DNA from: Bacteroidales bacterium
GTDB lineage: Bacteria > Bacteroidota > Bacteroidia > Bacteroidales > UBA1402
Assembly (NCBI GenBank): GCA_003506275.1
Contig: DOBD01000023.1
Span: 5,328 to 14,848, forward strand
Direction of reading: 5' to 3'
Length of the DNA: 9,521 bases
Shown: in pieces, positions 1 to 5,756 of the stretch
How positions within the stretch are numbered: position 1 is the first letter of the stretch
How the letters are laid out: the number at the start of each line of letters is the position of its first letter
Notes under the pieces: generated by a model
Seen by the model: only the letters and a program-made list of their open reading frames with translations
Databases searched by the model: none
What the model was told of the DNA's origin: nothing
Position numbers and translations under genes: made by a program

Positions 1-149
1 ATCAATTCCATTTAGAAACGCAATATGGAAACTTTAATTTGAATTTCCTACACCCAATCACTTATTATTAATAAACGATTAGGTGAACACACGCTCCCAC
101 CCCCTCACATCAAAGAAGAAGGTTAACGAAACGCAGTCGGTAAAGGCTT
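1..149. other. AT-rich non-coding flank, no gene seen
   Basis: This stretch lies downstream of the M16 peptidase stop and runs to the window edge. Positions 1-60 have 18 G/C out of 60, clearly poorer than the genes to the right. I see no open frame with a recognisable product, no tRNA-like fold and no TAnnTTTG element. It may hold the end of the M16 transcript and the regulatory region of a gene outside the window. The only structure noticed is the inverted repeat at its right end, listed separately. Confidence 0.5.
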
Positions 150-156
150 TTACCGA
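137..156 (-). terminator. Inverted repeat spanning the M16 peptidase stop codon, possible terminator or 3'-end hairpin
   Basis: Perfect 8-bp arms TCGGTAAA (137-144) and TTTACCGA (149-156) flank a 4-nt spacer. The M16 stop codon (150-152 on the plus strand, read as TAA on minus) lies inside one arm. No run of T follows the stem on the minus strand, so it is not a classical intrinsic terminator. It could stabilise or mark the 3' end of the message. The role is inferred; the repeat itself is directly visible. Confidence 0.35.
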
Positions 157-1391
157 TAAATCAACGTAGATAAATAATCAGGATGAAAAACCTGGTTGGC
201 CAGATCCCTGAGACGGGAAGGCGTGAAGGCCTCGATTTTGGCGATCAAGGTTTCAAGGCTATCGTAGTGATTGAAATAGAGCAGGCTCTTGCCCATGCTC
301 AAGGTATTGTTTTCCTTGTTCTCGGCTGAAATCTGTACCTGGCCTAAGAGTTGCTTCCTGGCTGCGTGCCATTGCAAACTGGTGAGCGGCACTTCGCAAA
401 GGCGCTTAAGTTCCTTGTGGAGCAAGGCCAGGCAACGGTCCACATCCTTGGGGTCGGTGCCAAAATAGACGGTGAACAGGCCGGTGTCGGTAAACGAAGT
501 CACGTTCGATTCCACGGAATACACCAGACCGGACTTCTCACGCATGGACAAGTTGAGGCGGCTGTTCATGCCGGGGCCACCCAGGATGTTGTTGAGGAAA
601 TACAATCCGGTGCGTGCCGGTTCAAACAAGGAAAAACTTTCACCCCCACAGACCACATGAGCCTGATGCGTGTCTTTGTCCATTTCCTGTCTGAAGCCTT
701 TGGCCGGGCTTGGTTTGGCCGAGGCCCCGTTCTTTGGCGCCTCCCCCATGGGCAAGCTACCCAGGTAGTGTTCGGCCAACGCCACCACCTTGCTGAAGGG
801 CAAAGGCGCCTGGGAATAAAACGCCACGTTTTGGGTGGTATATTGGCGGCGATGAAACGCCACCATGTCATCACGTGTCAAAGCGTTCACCGTTTCAGGC
901 AGGCCCAGAATGCGACGTCCCAGCGGATGACCCGGGTAAAACAGGTGATCGAAATCGTCAAAAATCAATTCGGAGGGGCTGTCTTCGTAGGCGTTGATTT
1001 CATCCAAAATGATGGTGCGCTCCGTTTCAAAAGAAGCTTCGGGAAAAGAGGCATTGAAAAACAAATCGCTCACCAGCTCCAGGGCACGTCGGTAGTCCTT
1101 TTTCAAGAACAGGCTGTACACAAAGGTCTCCTCCTTGGTGGTGTAAGCGTTCAGCTCACCACCCACCCGTTCCATCCGGTTCAGAATCTGATGGGGCTTA
1201 CGCTTGGCCGTCCCCTTGAACAGCATGTGCTCGGTAAAATGGGCCATGCCGGCTTCCTCACCATCCTGACGGGAGCCTGCCTTGACCACCAAGCCGCAAC
1301 AAGACAGCGCCCCATGACAGGGCTTGTGAATAAGGCGCAGGCCGTTGGACAAGGTATGAATGGACGGAGTAAGGCCGTTGGATGAAAGCAT
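150..1391 (-). CDS. M16 family zinc metallopeptidase (insulinase/processing-peptidase-like)
   Basis: A 413-aa protein matching one M16 unit of the mitochondrial-processing-peptidase type, a group of zinc enzymes that degrade or process peptides inside a clam-shell chamber. Counting from the chosen ATG, the inverted zinc motif HFTEH is at residues 51-55, the third ligand is likely Glu131 in the ILDEINAYED stretch, and the distal Arg/Tyr pair used by active M16 subunits appears as Arg284 and Tyr291 (REKSGLVYS). Both half-domains are present, so it should be a catalytically competent single-unit enzyme. The frame stays open upstream to a TTG at 1442, but that extension would cross a promoter; the ATG at 1389-1391 places LSNGLRLIH near the N-terminus, as in relatives. 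No signal peptide is evident, which suggests a cytoplasmic enzyme. The first strand region holds three cysteines (CHGALSCC), which is unusual. The natural substrate is unknown. Confidence 0.88.
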   Translation of the reverse strand: MLSSNGLTPSIHTLSNGLRLIHKPCHGALSCCGLVVKAGSRQDGEEAGMAHFTEHMLFKGTAKRKPHQILNRMERVGGELNAYTTKEETFVYSLFLKKDYRRALELVSDLFFNASFPEASFETERTIILDEINAYEDSPSELIFDDFDHLFYPGHPLGRRILGLPETVNALTRDDMVAFHRRQYTTQNVAFYSQAPLPFSKVVALAEHYLGSLPMGEAPKNGASAKPSPAKGFRQEMDKDTHQAHVVCGGESFSLFEPARTGLYFLNNILGGPGMNSRLNLSMREKSGLVYSVESNVTSFTDTGLFTVYFGTDPKDVDRCLALLHKELKRLCEVPLTSLQWHAARKQLLGQVQISAENKENNTLSMGKSLLYFNHYDSLETLIAKIEAFTPSRLRDLANQVFHPDYLSTLIYR

Positions 1392-1394
1392 GCG

Positions 1395-1402
1395 CAAAAG
1401 TA
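1395..1402 (-). promoter_or_regulatory. Bacteroidota -7 element for the M16 peptidase gene
   Basis: On the minus strand this reads TACTTTTG, a full match to TAnnTTTG. It ends only 3 nt before the ATG at 1391, so transcription would begin at or very near the start codon and the message would be leaderless or nearly so. No clear -33 TTG lies 19-21 nt upstream; that region falls at the edge of the palindrome at 1407-1423. Confidence 0.5.
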
Positions 1403-1406
1403 CACA

Positions 1407-1423
1407 TTTTTCCGACGGAAAAA
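1407..1423. repeat. Perfect 17-bp palindrome between two divergent promoters
   Basis: The arms TTTTTCCG (1407-1414) and CGGAAAAA (1416-1423) are exact inverted copies around a central A. The site lies between the minus-strand -7 element at 1395-1402 and the plus-strand candidate at 1426-1433, covering the region where the -33 contacts would fall. A dimeric regulator could bind here and affect both genes, but no regulator gene is adjacent, so the operator role is inference. Confidence 0.4.
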
Positions 1424-1425
1424 CC

Positions 1426-1433
1426 GATATTTG
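1426..1433 (+). promoter_or_regulatory. Candidate -7 element for the LOG family gene
   Basis: The plus strand reads GATATTTG, seven of eight positions of TAnnTTTG, followed by CA as is common in Bacteroidota. It would start transcription about 12-14 nt before the ATG at 1452. No convincing -33 TTG is present. It is the only candidate in the short divergent gap. Confidence 0.35.
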
Positions 1434-1451
1434 CAGGCACAAACAAACACC

Positions 1452-2006
1452 ATGCTACACATCGGAATTTATTGCTCAGCCAGCACCCACATCGACCCAC
1501 TGTTCAGGGACAGCGCCATCAAACTGGCCACCTGGATGGGTCAACAACACCTTACCTTGATAAACGGCGGCTCCAACCAGGGCCTGATGGCCATCATGTC
1601 ACGCACCATACAGGAACAAGGAGGACACAGCATTGGTGTCATCCCGAAGAATTTCAAAGCCAGGGGATGGTTCAGTCCTTACACCGATGAAACCGTGTTT
1701 GTGGACGATTTGAGTGAACGCAAAGACGTAATCAAGGAAAGAAGTGACGTCCTGGTGGCTTTCCCCGGTGGCATCGGCACGCTCGACGAATTTTTCGATG
1801 CCTGGGCTTCGTTCAACCTGGGCTTTCACGACAAACCCATCCTGCTCGTCAACATCAACGGTTTTTACGACCCCCTCATTACCTTCCTGGACTGCCTGAA
1901 AACGGCCCGTTTCACCCACGATTTTCTGCCCAATCCCCTCACCATCGTGCACAGCGTCGATGCCTGCATCGATTACCTGAGCGAACGGATGACGAGGCCG
2001 GCTTAA
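1452..2006 (+). CDS. LOG family protein (TIGR00730), probable nucleoside 5'-monophosphate phosphoribohydrolase
   Basis: A 184-aa protein with the full signature of the LOG/lysine-decarboxylase-like family: GGSNQGLM at residues 39-46, ERK at 89-91 and PGGIGTLDE at 105-113. The family has a Rossmann-like fold. Characterised members split a nucleoside 5'-monophosphate into free base and ribose 5-phosphate; in plants this activates cytokinins, and bacterial members are often called Rossmann fold nucleotide-binding proteins. The old annotation 'lysine decarboxylase' is misleading. Length is typical of short bacterial members, and no signal peptide or membrane segment is seen, so it is cytoplasmic. 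The frame is open from a TTG at 1431, but that codon lies inside the candidate promoter; the ATG at 1452 places the first strand (MLHIGIYCSAS) at the N-terminus as expected. The gene is divergent from the M16 peptidase and overlaps the kinase stop. The physiological substrate is not evident from context. Confidence 0.9.
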   Translation: MLHIGIYCSASTHIDPLFRDSAIKLATWMGQQHLTLINGGSNQGLMAIMSRTIQEQGGHSIGVIPKNFKARGWFSPYTDETVFVDDLSERKDVIKERSDVLVAFPGGIGTLDEFFDAWASFNLGFHDKPILLVNINGFYDPLITFLDCLKTARFTHDFLPNPLTIVHSVDACIDYLSERMTRPA

Positions 2007-2926
2007 AGCGCGTATTTTTCGGCAAACTCCACCGACAGGTAGTTGTCGTACGATTGACAGACTTCGGCCGCAAAGTCCAGGCCGCAGCTAATGATGGCAT
2101 CCCAATCCCTTTCGTTCAAGGTGGGGAGATCGACCCTGCGCACCCTGGCCCTCAGCAAGCCAAACAAGATGCCGGCGTTGAAATTGTCACCAGCCCCCAC
2201 CGTGCTGACAGGCTCGATGGATCTGGCCTCGTAATGCTTGGCAAAATGCTCACCCCTCACCTCAACACCCTTGTCGGCAGCCGTAAAAATAAAGTTGGGG
2301 GTATAGAAACGGATTTTATTCCGGTAAATAGCCTCGGGATCGGTCATTTTGTACAAATGGCGGAAATCATCCTCCGAACCCCTGATGATGTCGGCAAATT
2401 CATAATTCTCAATCAGGATGGTCGACAACCGCACCGCTTCATCTGCGTGTGACTGCCTGAAATTCACATCGTAATAAATAATGGCCCCCTTGTCCCTGGC
2501 CTTTTCCAGAAAATCCACCAGTTTGGGCCTCAACTGAGGATTCAGCGCATAATACGACCCAAACAGTACGATGTCGTCAGCTTCCACCTTGGGAAGGTTG
2601 GCATCGAAGCGGGCCCGTGGATGGTCTTTATAAAACACGTATTCGGCATCATTCTGAGCATTCAGAAAGGCCAATGCTACGGCCGAACGGGCATCTGGAT
2701 TGAGGTCGAGGTGGTCGGTGTTCAGGTGGTTGGCGTTCATGAAGTCCCTGATCAGACGACCCACCTTGTCGTCACCCGTTTCACTAATGAACGTTGCCGG
2801 TATCTTGAGGCGACCCAGCGAAACCATCGCGTTAAACGTAGAACCGCCCGGTATGGCGACAGTGGGTTGATTGTTCGTAAACAGAATGTCAAGGATGGTC
2901 TCTCCGATGCCAATGATTTTTCGCAT
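2003..2926 (-). CDS. PfkB-family carbohydrate kinase (ribokinase/fructokinase-like)
   Basis: A 307-aa cytoplasmic sugar kinase of the ribokinase/PfkB family, which transfers the ATP gamma-phosphate to a sugar hydroxyl. Visible features are the N-terminal strand MRKIIGIGETILDI, the sugar-binding glycines GGSTFNA (residues 27-33), the DVNFRQSH segment (153-160), an N-linked stretch ending RGSEDDF (182-188), and the second PfkB signature TVGAGDNFNAG (242-252). In that signature GAGD forms the anion hole and Asp247 is the catalytic base. Length fits the family. The frame can be read from an ATG at 3061, but this adds 45 residues unlike any PfkB N-terminus, crosses the promoter and runs into the helicase gene, so the ATG at 2924-2926 is preferred. 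The gene converges on the LOG gene with a 4-bp overlap. Motifs do not settle which sugar is used; fructokinase and ribokinase are both possible. Confidence 0.9.
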   Translation of the reverse strand: MRKIIGIGETILDILFTNNQPTVAIPGGSTFNAMVSLGRLKIPATFISETGDDKVGRLIRDFMNANHLNTDHLDLNPDARSAVALAFLNAQNDAEYVFYKDHPRARFDANLPKVEADDIVLFGSYYALNPQLRPKLVDFLEKARDKGAIIYYDVNFRQSHADEAVRLSTILIENYEFADIIRGSEDDFRHLYKMTDPEAIYRNKIRFYTPNFIFTAADKGVEVRGEHFAKHYEARSIEPVSTVGAGDNFNAGILFGLLRARVRRVDLPTLNERDWDAIISCGLDFAAEVCQSYDNYLSVEFAEKYAL

Positions 2927-2942
2927 GATGCTCGATTTTGCA

Positions 2943-2973
2943 CAAAAATACACAAACACCAAAAACAGGCCAA
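2943..2973 (-). promoter_or_regulatory. Promoter of the PfkB kinase gene (-33/-7 pair)
   Basis: On the minus strand TTG (2971-2973) is followed after exactly 20 nt by TATTTTTG (2943-2950), a full match to the Bacteroidota arrangement TTG-N19-21-TAnnTTTG. Transcription would start near 2937, leaving a leader of roughly 11 nt before the ATG at 2926. This is the best-formed promoter in the window and supports the shorter kinase start. Confidence 0.65.
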
Positions 2974-3004
2974 CGGGACCCCGCAAATAGTTGAAAAATA
3001 ATCG

Positions 3005-3012
3005 TACCTTTG
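3005..3012 (+). promoter_or_regulatory. -7 element for the RNA helicase / YgjP-like operon
   Basis: The plus strand reads TACCTTTG followed by CG, a full match to TAnnTTTG. The start codon lies 40 nt downstream, so the leader is about 35 nt. No good -33 TTG lies at 19-21 nt; the nearest, at 2991-2993, is only 11 nt away. The leader holds a small hairpin (3017-3036) made of CGCTGTT and AACAGTG with one G-U pair and a 6-nt loop. Confidence 0.55.
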
Positions 3013-3051
3013 CGCCCGCTGTTGCTGATAACAGTGATTTAAAACGATTTA

Positions 3052-4971
3052 ATGAAGACATTTGAAGAATTGGGAATCATGCCCTCCATCCTGAAGGCGA
3101 TTTCCGAACTGGGGTACGAAAACCCCATGCCCGTACAAGAAGAAGTGATTCCTTACCTACTGGGCGAAGCAAACGAAGTCATTGCCCTGGCGCAGACAGG
3201 CACTGGCAAAACCGCCGCCTTCGGCCTCCCCATCATCCAACACATTGACGTCGCCAACGCTGCCCCACAGGCCCTTATCCTTTGTCCCACCCGTGAACTC
3301 TGCCTCCAGATAGCCGACGACCTCAATGATTACTCCACGTACATTGACGAACTGAAAGTGCTGCCAGTCTACGGTGGTTCCAGCATTGAAAGTCAAATCA
3401 GAGCCCTGAAGCGGGGCGTCCACATCGTCGTGGCCACACCAGGCCGTCTGCTCGATTTGATGAACCGCCGCTGCGTCGACTTGTCCGGCGTGGTCAACGT
3501 CGTCCTCGACGAGGCCGACGAAATGCTCAACATGGGTTTCACCGAAAGCATCGACGCTATCCTGGCCGAAGTGCCCGAATCCCGCAACATGCTCCTGTTC
3601 TCTGCCACCATGCCAGCCGAAATCGCCCGCATCACCGCCAAATACATGCGCAACCCCAAAGAAATCATCATTGGCAACAAAAACGAAAGCACGGCCAATG
3701 TGAAGCACATCTACTACATGGTCAACGCCAAGGACAAATACCTGACCTTAAAGCGTATTGCCGACTATTACCCCAGTATTTACGGCATCATCTTTTGCCG
3801 CACCAAAATAGAGACCCAGGAAATCGCCGACAAGCTTATCAAGGATGGTTACAATGCGGATTCTCTCCACGGCGACCTCTCGCAACAACAGCGCGATTAC
3901 GTGATGAACAAGTTTCGTGTCCGCAATATCCAGCTCCTGGTGGCTACCGACGTAGCTGCCCGTGGCCTGGATGTCTCCGACCTAACCCATGTCATCAATT
4001 ACAGCCTGCCCGATGATCCTGAAAGCTACACCCACCGAAGTGGACGTACCGGTCGTGCCGGCAAAACAGGCATCTCCATCTCCATCATCAACCTGAAGGA
4101 AAAAGGCAAAATCCGCCAGATCGAACGCGTCATCAACAAGACCTTCGTGCCCGCCACCATGCCCACCGGTAAGGAAATCTGCGAAAAGCAAGTCTTCCAT
4201 TTCATCGATAAAATCGAGAAAGTCAGCGTGGACGAAAGCGAAATCGAGCACCTACTTCCCAGTGTATATCGCAAGTTGGACTGGCTGGACAAGGAAGACC
4301 TCATCAAGCGCATGGTCTCCCAGGAATTTGTCCGTCTCATCGACTACTACAAGGAAGCCATCGAAATCAAAACCGTCGATGAAAAGAGCCGCAGCGAACG
4401 TAACGCTTCAGAACCCAGGCAAACTGGCCCCGAAGCCGGCTTCAAAAAACTTTTCATCGGGCTGGGCAAAATGGACGGCATCTCCCCCAAGAACCTTATG
4501 GACTTGGTCAACAGCTACGTTGAAGGCCGTGTGCAAATTGGCCGCATCGATTTCTATACCCGCTACTCCCTGTTCGACGTGGAAGAGAGCGCTGCCAAAC
4601 GCGTCATCCAGGCCCTACGCGAACTGGACTTTCTTGGACGTCACGTCAAGGTCGATTTTGCCACCGACGAACAAATGGAAAGGGGCAACAAAGAACGCTC
4701 CGATTTCGGTGGTCGTTCTGGCAACGCCCCATACGGCAAACGCAACAGTGGCGAAGGCGGTTACAAAGGCCGCAGCAACTACGGTGGAAACAGGGATGGT
4801 GGCAACAGAGATGGTTACGGCCAACGCCGTGACGACAACAGCCGCGGCCGTGACGATTACGGCAAACGCAGCTTCAGCAGCCACGGATCCTACGGCAAAA
4901 AAGACTACGGCAAAAAGGACGCTTCCTTTGGTGGCAAATCCAAAGACGGCTACCCCCGCAAGCGCTATTAA
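3052..4971 (+). CDS. deaD: DEAD-box ATP-dependent RNA helicase with DbpA-type RNA-binding domain
   Basis: A 639-aa ATP-dependent RNA helicase that should remodel structured RNA, probably in ribosome assembly, mRNA decay or cold adaptation. All core motifs are intact: Q motif with Gln29, AQTGTGKT (47-54), PTREL (79-83), TPGR (129-132), DEAD (153-156), SAT (184-186), HGDLSQQQR (273-281), LVATDVAARGLD (296-307) and HRSGRTGR (328-335). After a helical linker, residues about 465-537 (KLFIGLGKMDGISPKNL to HVKVDF) fit the DbpA RNA-binding domain, which has an RRM-like fold. The last 95 or so residues are a low-complexity, basic Gly/Arg/Tyr/Asp/Lys tail that may bind RNA non-specifically or promote condensation. 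The start is the first ATG after the promoter, at the beginning of the conserved region. The YgjP-like gene follows after 17 bp. The symbol deaD reflects general resemblance; whether the role matches E. coli DeaD, CsdA or DbpA is not settled. Confidence 0.95.
   Translation: MKTFEELGIMPSILKAISELGYENPMPVQEEVIPYLLGEANEVIALAQTGTGKTAAFGLPIIQHIDVANAAPQALILCPTRELCLQIADDLNDYSTYIDELKVLPVYGGSSIESQIRALKRGVHIVVATPGRLLDLMNRRCVDLSGVVNVVLDEADEMLNMGFTESIDAILAEVPESRNMLLFSATMPAEIARITAKYMRNPKEIIIGNKNESTANVKHIYYMVNAKDKYLTLKRIADYYPSIYGIIFCRTKIETQEIADKLIKDGYNADSLHGDLSQQQRDYVMNKFRVRNIQLLVATDVAARGLDVSDLTHVINYSLPDDPESYTHRSGRTGRAGKTGISISIINLKEKGKIRQIERVINKTFVPATMPTGKEICEKQVFHFIDKIEKVSVDESEIEHLLPSVYRKLDWLDKEDLIKRMVSQEFVRLIDYYKEAIEIKTVDEKSRSERNASEPRQTGPEAGFKKLFIGLGKMDGISPKNLMDLVNSYVEGRVQIGRIDFYTRYSLFDVEESAAKRVIQALRELDFLGRHVKVDFATDEQMERGNKERSDFGGRSGNAPYGKRNSGEGGYKGRSNYGGNRDGGNRDGYGQRRDDNSRGRDDYGKRSFSSHGSYGKKDYGKKDASFGGKSKDGYPRKRY
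4783..4812 (+). repeat. Two tandem 15-bp units in the helicase tail
   Basis: The units at 4783-4797 and 4798-4812 differ at two positions and each encodes GGNRD. They form part of the Gly/Arg-rich tail and suggest growth by in-frame duplication. Confidence 0.6.
4891..4920 (+). repeat. Two tandem 15-bp units encoding YGKKD in the helicase tail
   Basis: The units at 4891-4905 and 4906-4920 begin with TACGGCAAAAA and differ at one base; both encode YGKKD. Shorter copies of TACGGCAAA occur upstream at 4732 and 4858. Such in-frame repeats allow the tail length to vary between strains. Confidence 0.65.
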
Positions 4972-4988
4972 TCGACAATTCAGGGGTC

Positions 4989-5756
4989 ATGATCTTCCGT
5001 TTACGACACCCTAACAACCCACAGCCAGAGCCAATAGACCTACACGTTGGCTCCTACACCGTCCGCTTGGTTCGCAAGCCCAAGCAGGGCGTACGGTTGA
5101 CCATCACCAGGCAAGGGGAATTGCGTTTGACAGCCCCCATGGCTTACAGCCAGGCTGAAGCCATCGCTTTCATCGAGCAACACCTCGACTGGATAGCCAA
5201 ACACCTGGAACGGTTCAAGGCGCAACAGGCCCTGGAGCCTGCCGACTACAGCCAGCTCCACTACCTGGGCACTTGCTATCCCACCCGCATCCATCAACAC
5301 CCCATAGGCCCCAGAATGGCCCTGGAGGCCGATGGTTTGTTGCACCTCTACCTCAAGCCCTCCACAAAGGAAACTGACCTGGAAAAAATTGTCCATGCCT
5401 GGTACGCCGTTGAACTCAGACGCCTGGTCGAGCCCCTGGTCATGGACTGGGAAACAAAAATGGGGGTGAAATCAGCCGGGCTCCGGTTCAGGCGCATGAC
5501 CAGCCGATGGGGCAGCTGCCACACCGGAACCAGGGTCATCACCCTAAACACCTCACTGGCCAAAGCTACGCCGGCCTGTATCGAATATGTCGTGGTACAT
5601 GAATTGGCCCATCTGCTGGAAAGGGGTCACGGCCCCGCTTTCAAGGCCGTGTTAGACCGGTATTTGCCCGATTGGCGGAAACGTCGGGGGGCGCTTCAAC
5701 GAGGCCCCTTGCCTCGGCGCAACAACACCGATACGGTACCGGCCGGCAGATCATAG
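4989..5756 (+). CDS. YgjP/DUF45-family metal-dependent hydrolase (SprT-like, HExxH)
   Basis: A 255-aa member of the YgjP-like family (Pfam PF01863), often annotated as M48 or SprT-like metallopeptidase. The family signature is complete: MTSRWGSC (170-177), a TLNTSL strand (185-190), zinc motif HELAH (204-208) and a further His214 in GHGPAF. The N-terminal half has the strand-rich region with conserved RLTI and LTAP segments. E. coli YgjP has been described as a UTP pyrophosphatase rather than a protease, so a peptidase label should be held loosely. It is cytoplasmic, with no signal peptide. The start lies 17 bp after the helicase stop, implying co-transcription; AGGGG sits a few bases before the ATG but is too close for a strong ribosome site. 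The conserved fold seems to end near Trp229-Arg233. The last 20 or so residues lie inside the 61-bp overlap with the convergent flippase gene and look like a read-on extension. Confidence 0.85.
   Translation: MIFRLRHPNNPQPEPIDLHVGSYTVRLVRKPKQGVRLTITRQGELRLTAPMAYSQAEAIAFIEQHLDWIAKHLERFKAQQALEPADYSQLHYLGTCYPTRIHQHPIGPRMALEADGLLHLYLKPSTKETDLEKIVHAWYAVELRRLVEPLVMDWETKMGVKSAGLRFRRMTSRWGSCHTGTRVITLNTSLAKATPACIEYVVVHELAHLLERGHGPAFKAVLDRYLPDWRKRRGALQRGPLPRRNNTDTVPAGRS
5696..5756. other. 61-bp tail-to-tail coding overlap
   Basis: Both strands are coding here: the last 20 or so codons of the YgjP-like gene (stop TAG 5754-5756) and of the flippase (stop TGA on minus, 5696-5698). No room is left for a terminator between the two genes, so each transcript should run antisense into the other. 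The overlap follows directly from the stop positions. Confidence 0.8.

Noticed and set aside
351..1385. Long 344-codon open frame on the plus strand opposite the M16 peptidase gene
   Set aside because: It is an antisense shadow: the minus-strand frame has the full M16 signature, and the plus-strand translation shows no domain or promoter.
1392..1442. 17-residue extension of the M16 peptidase from a TTG at 1442
   Set aside because: The extension overlaps the -7 element at 1395-1402 and the divergent promoter, and an ATG is available at 1391.
2927..3061. 45-residue N-terminal extension of the PfkB kinase from an ATG at 3061
   Set aside because: It would cover the -33/-7 promoter and enter the helicase gene; PfkB proteins begin at the strand found at 2926.
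4262..5014. 250-codon open frame in another frame over the helicase C-terminus
   Set aside because: The translation is low-complexity Ala/Thr/Lys text caused by the codon pattern of the helicase tail, and it runs across the helicase stop and the YgjP-like start.
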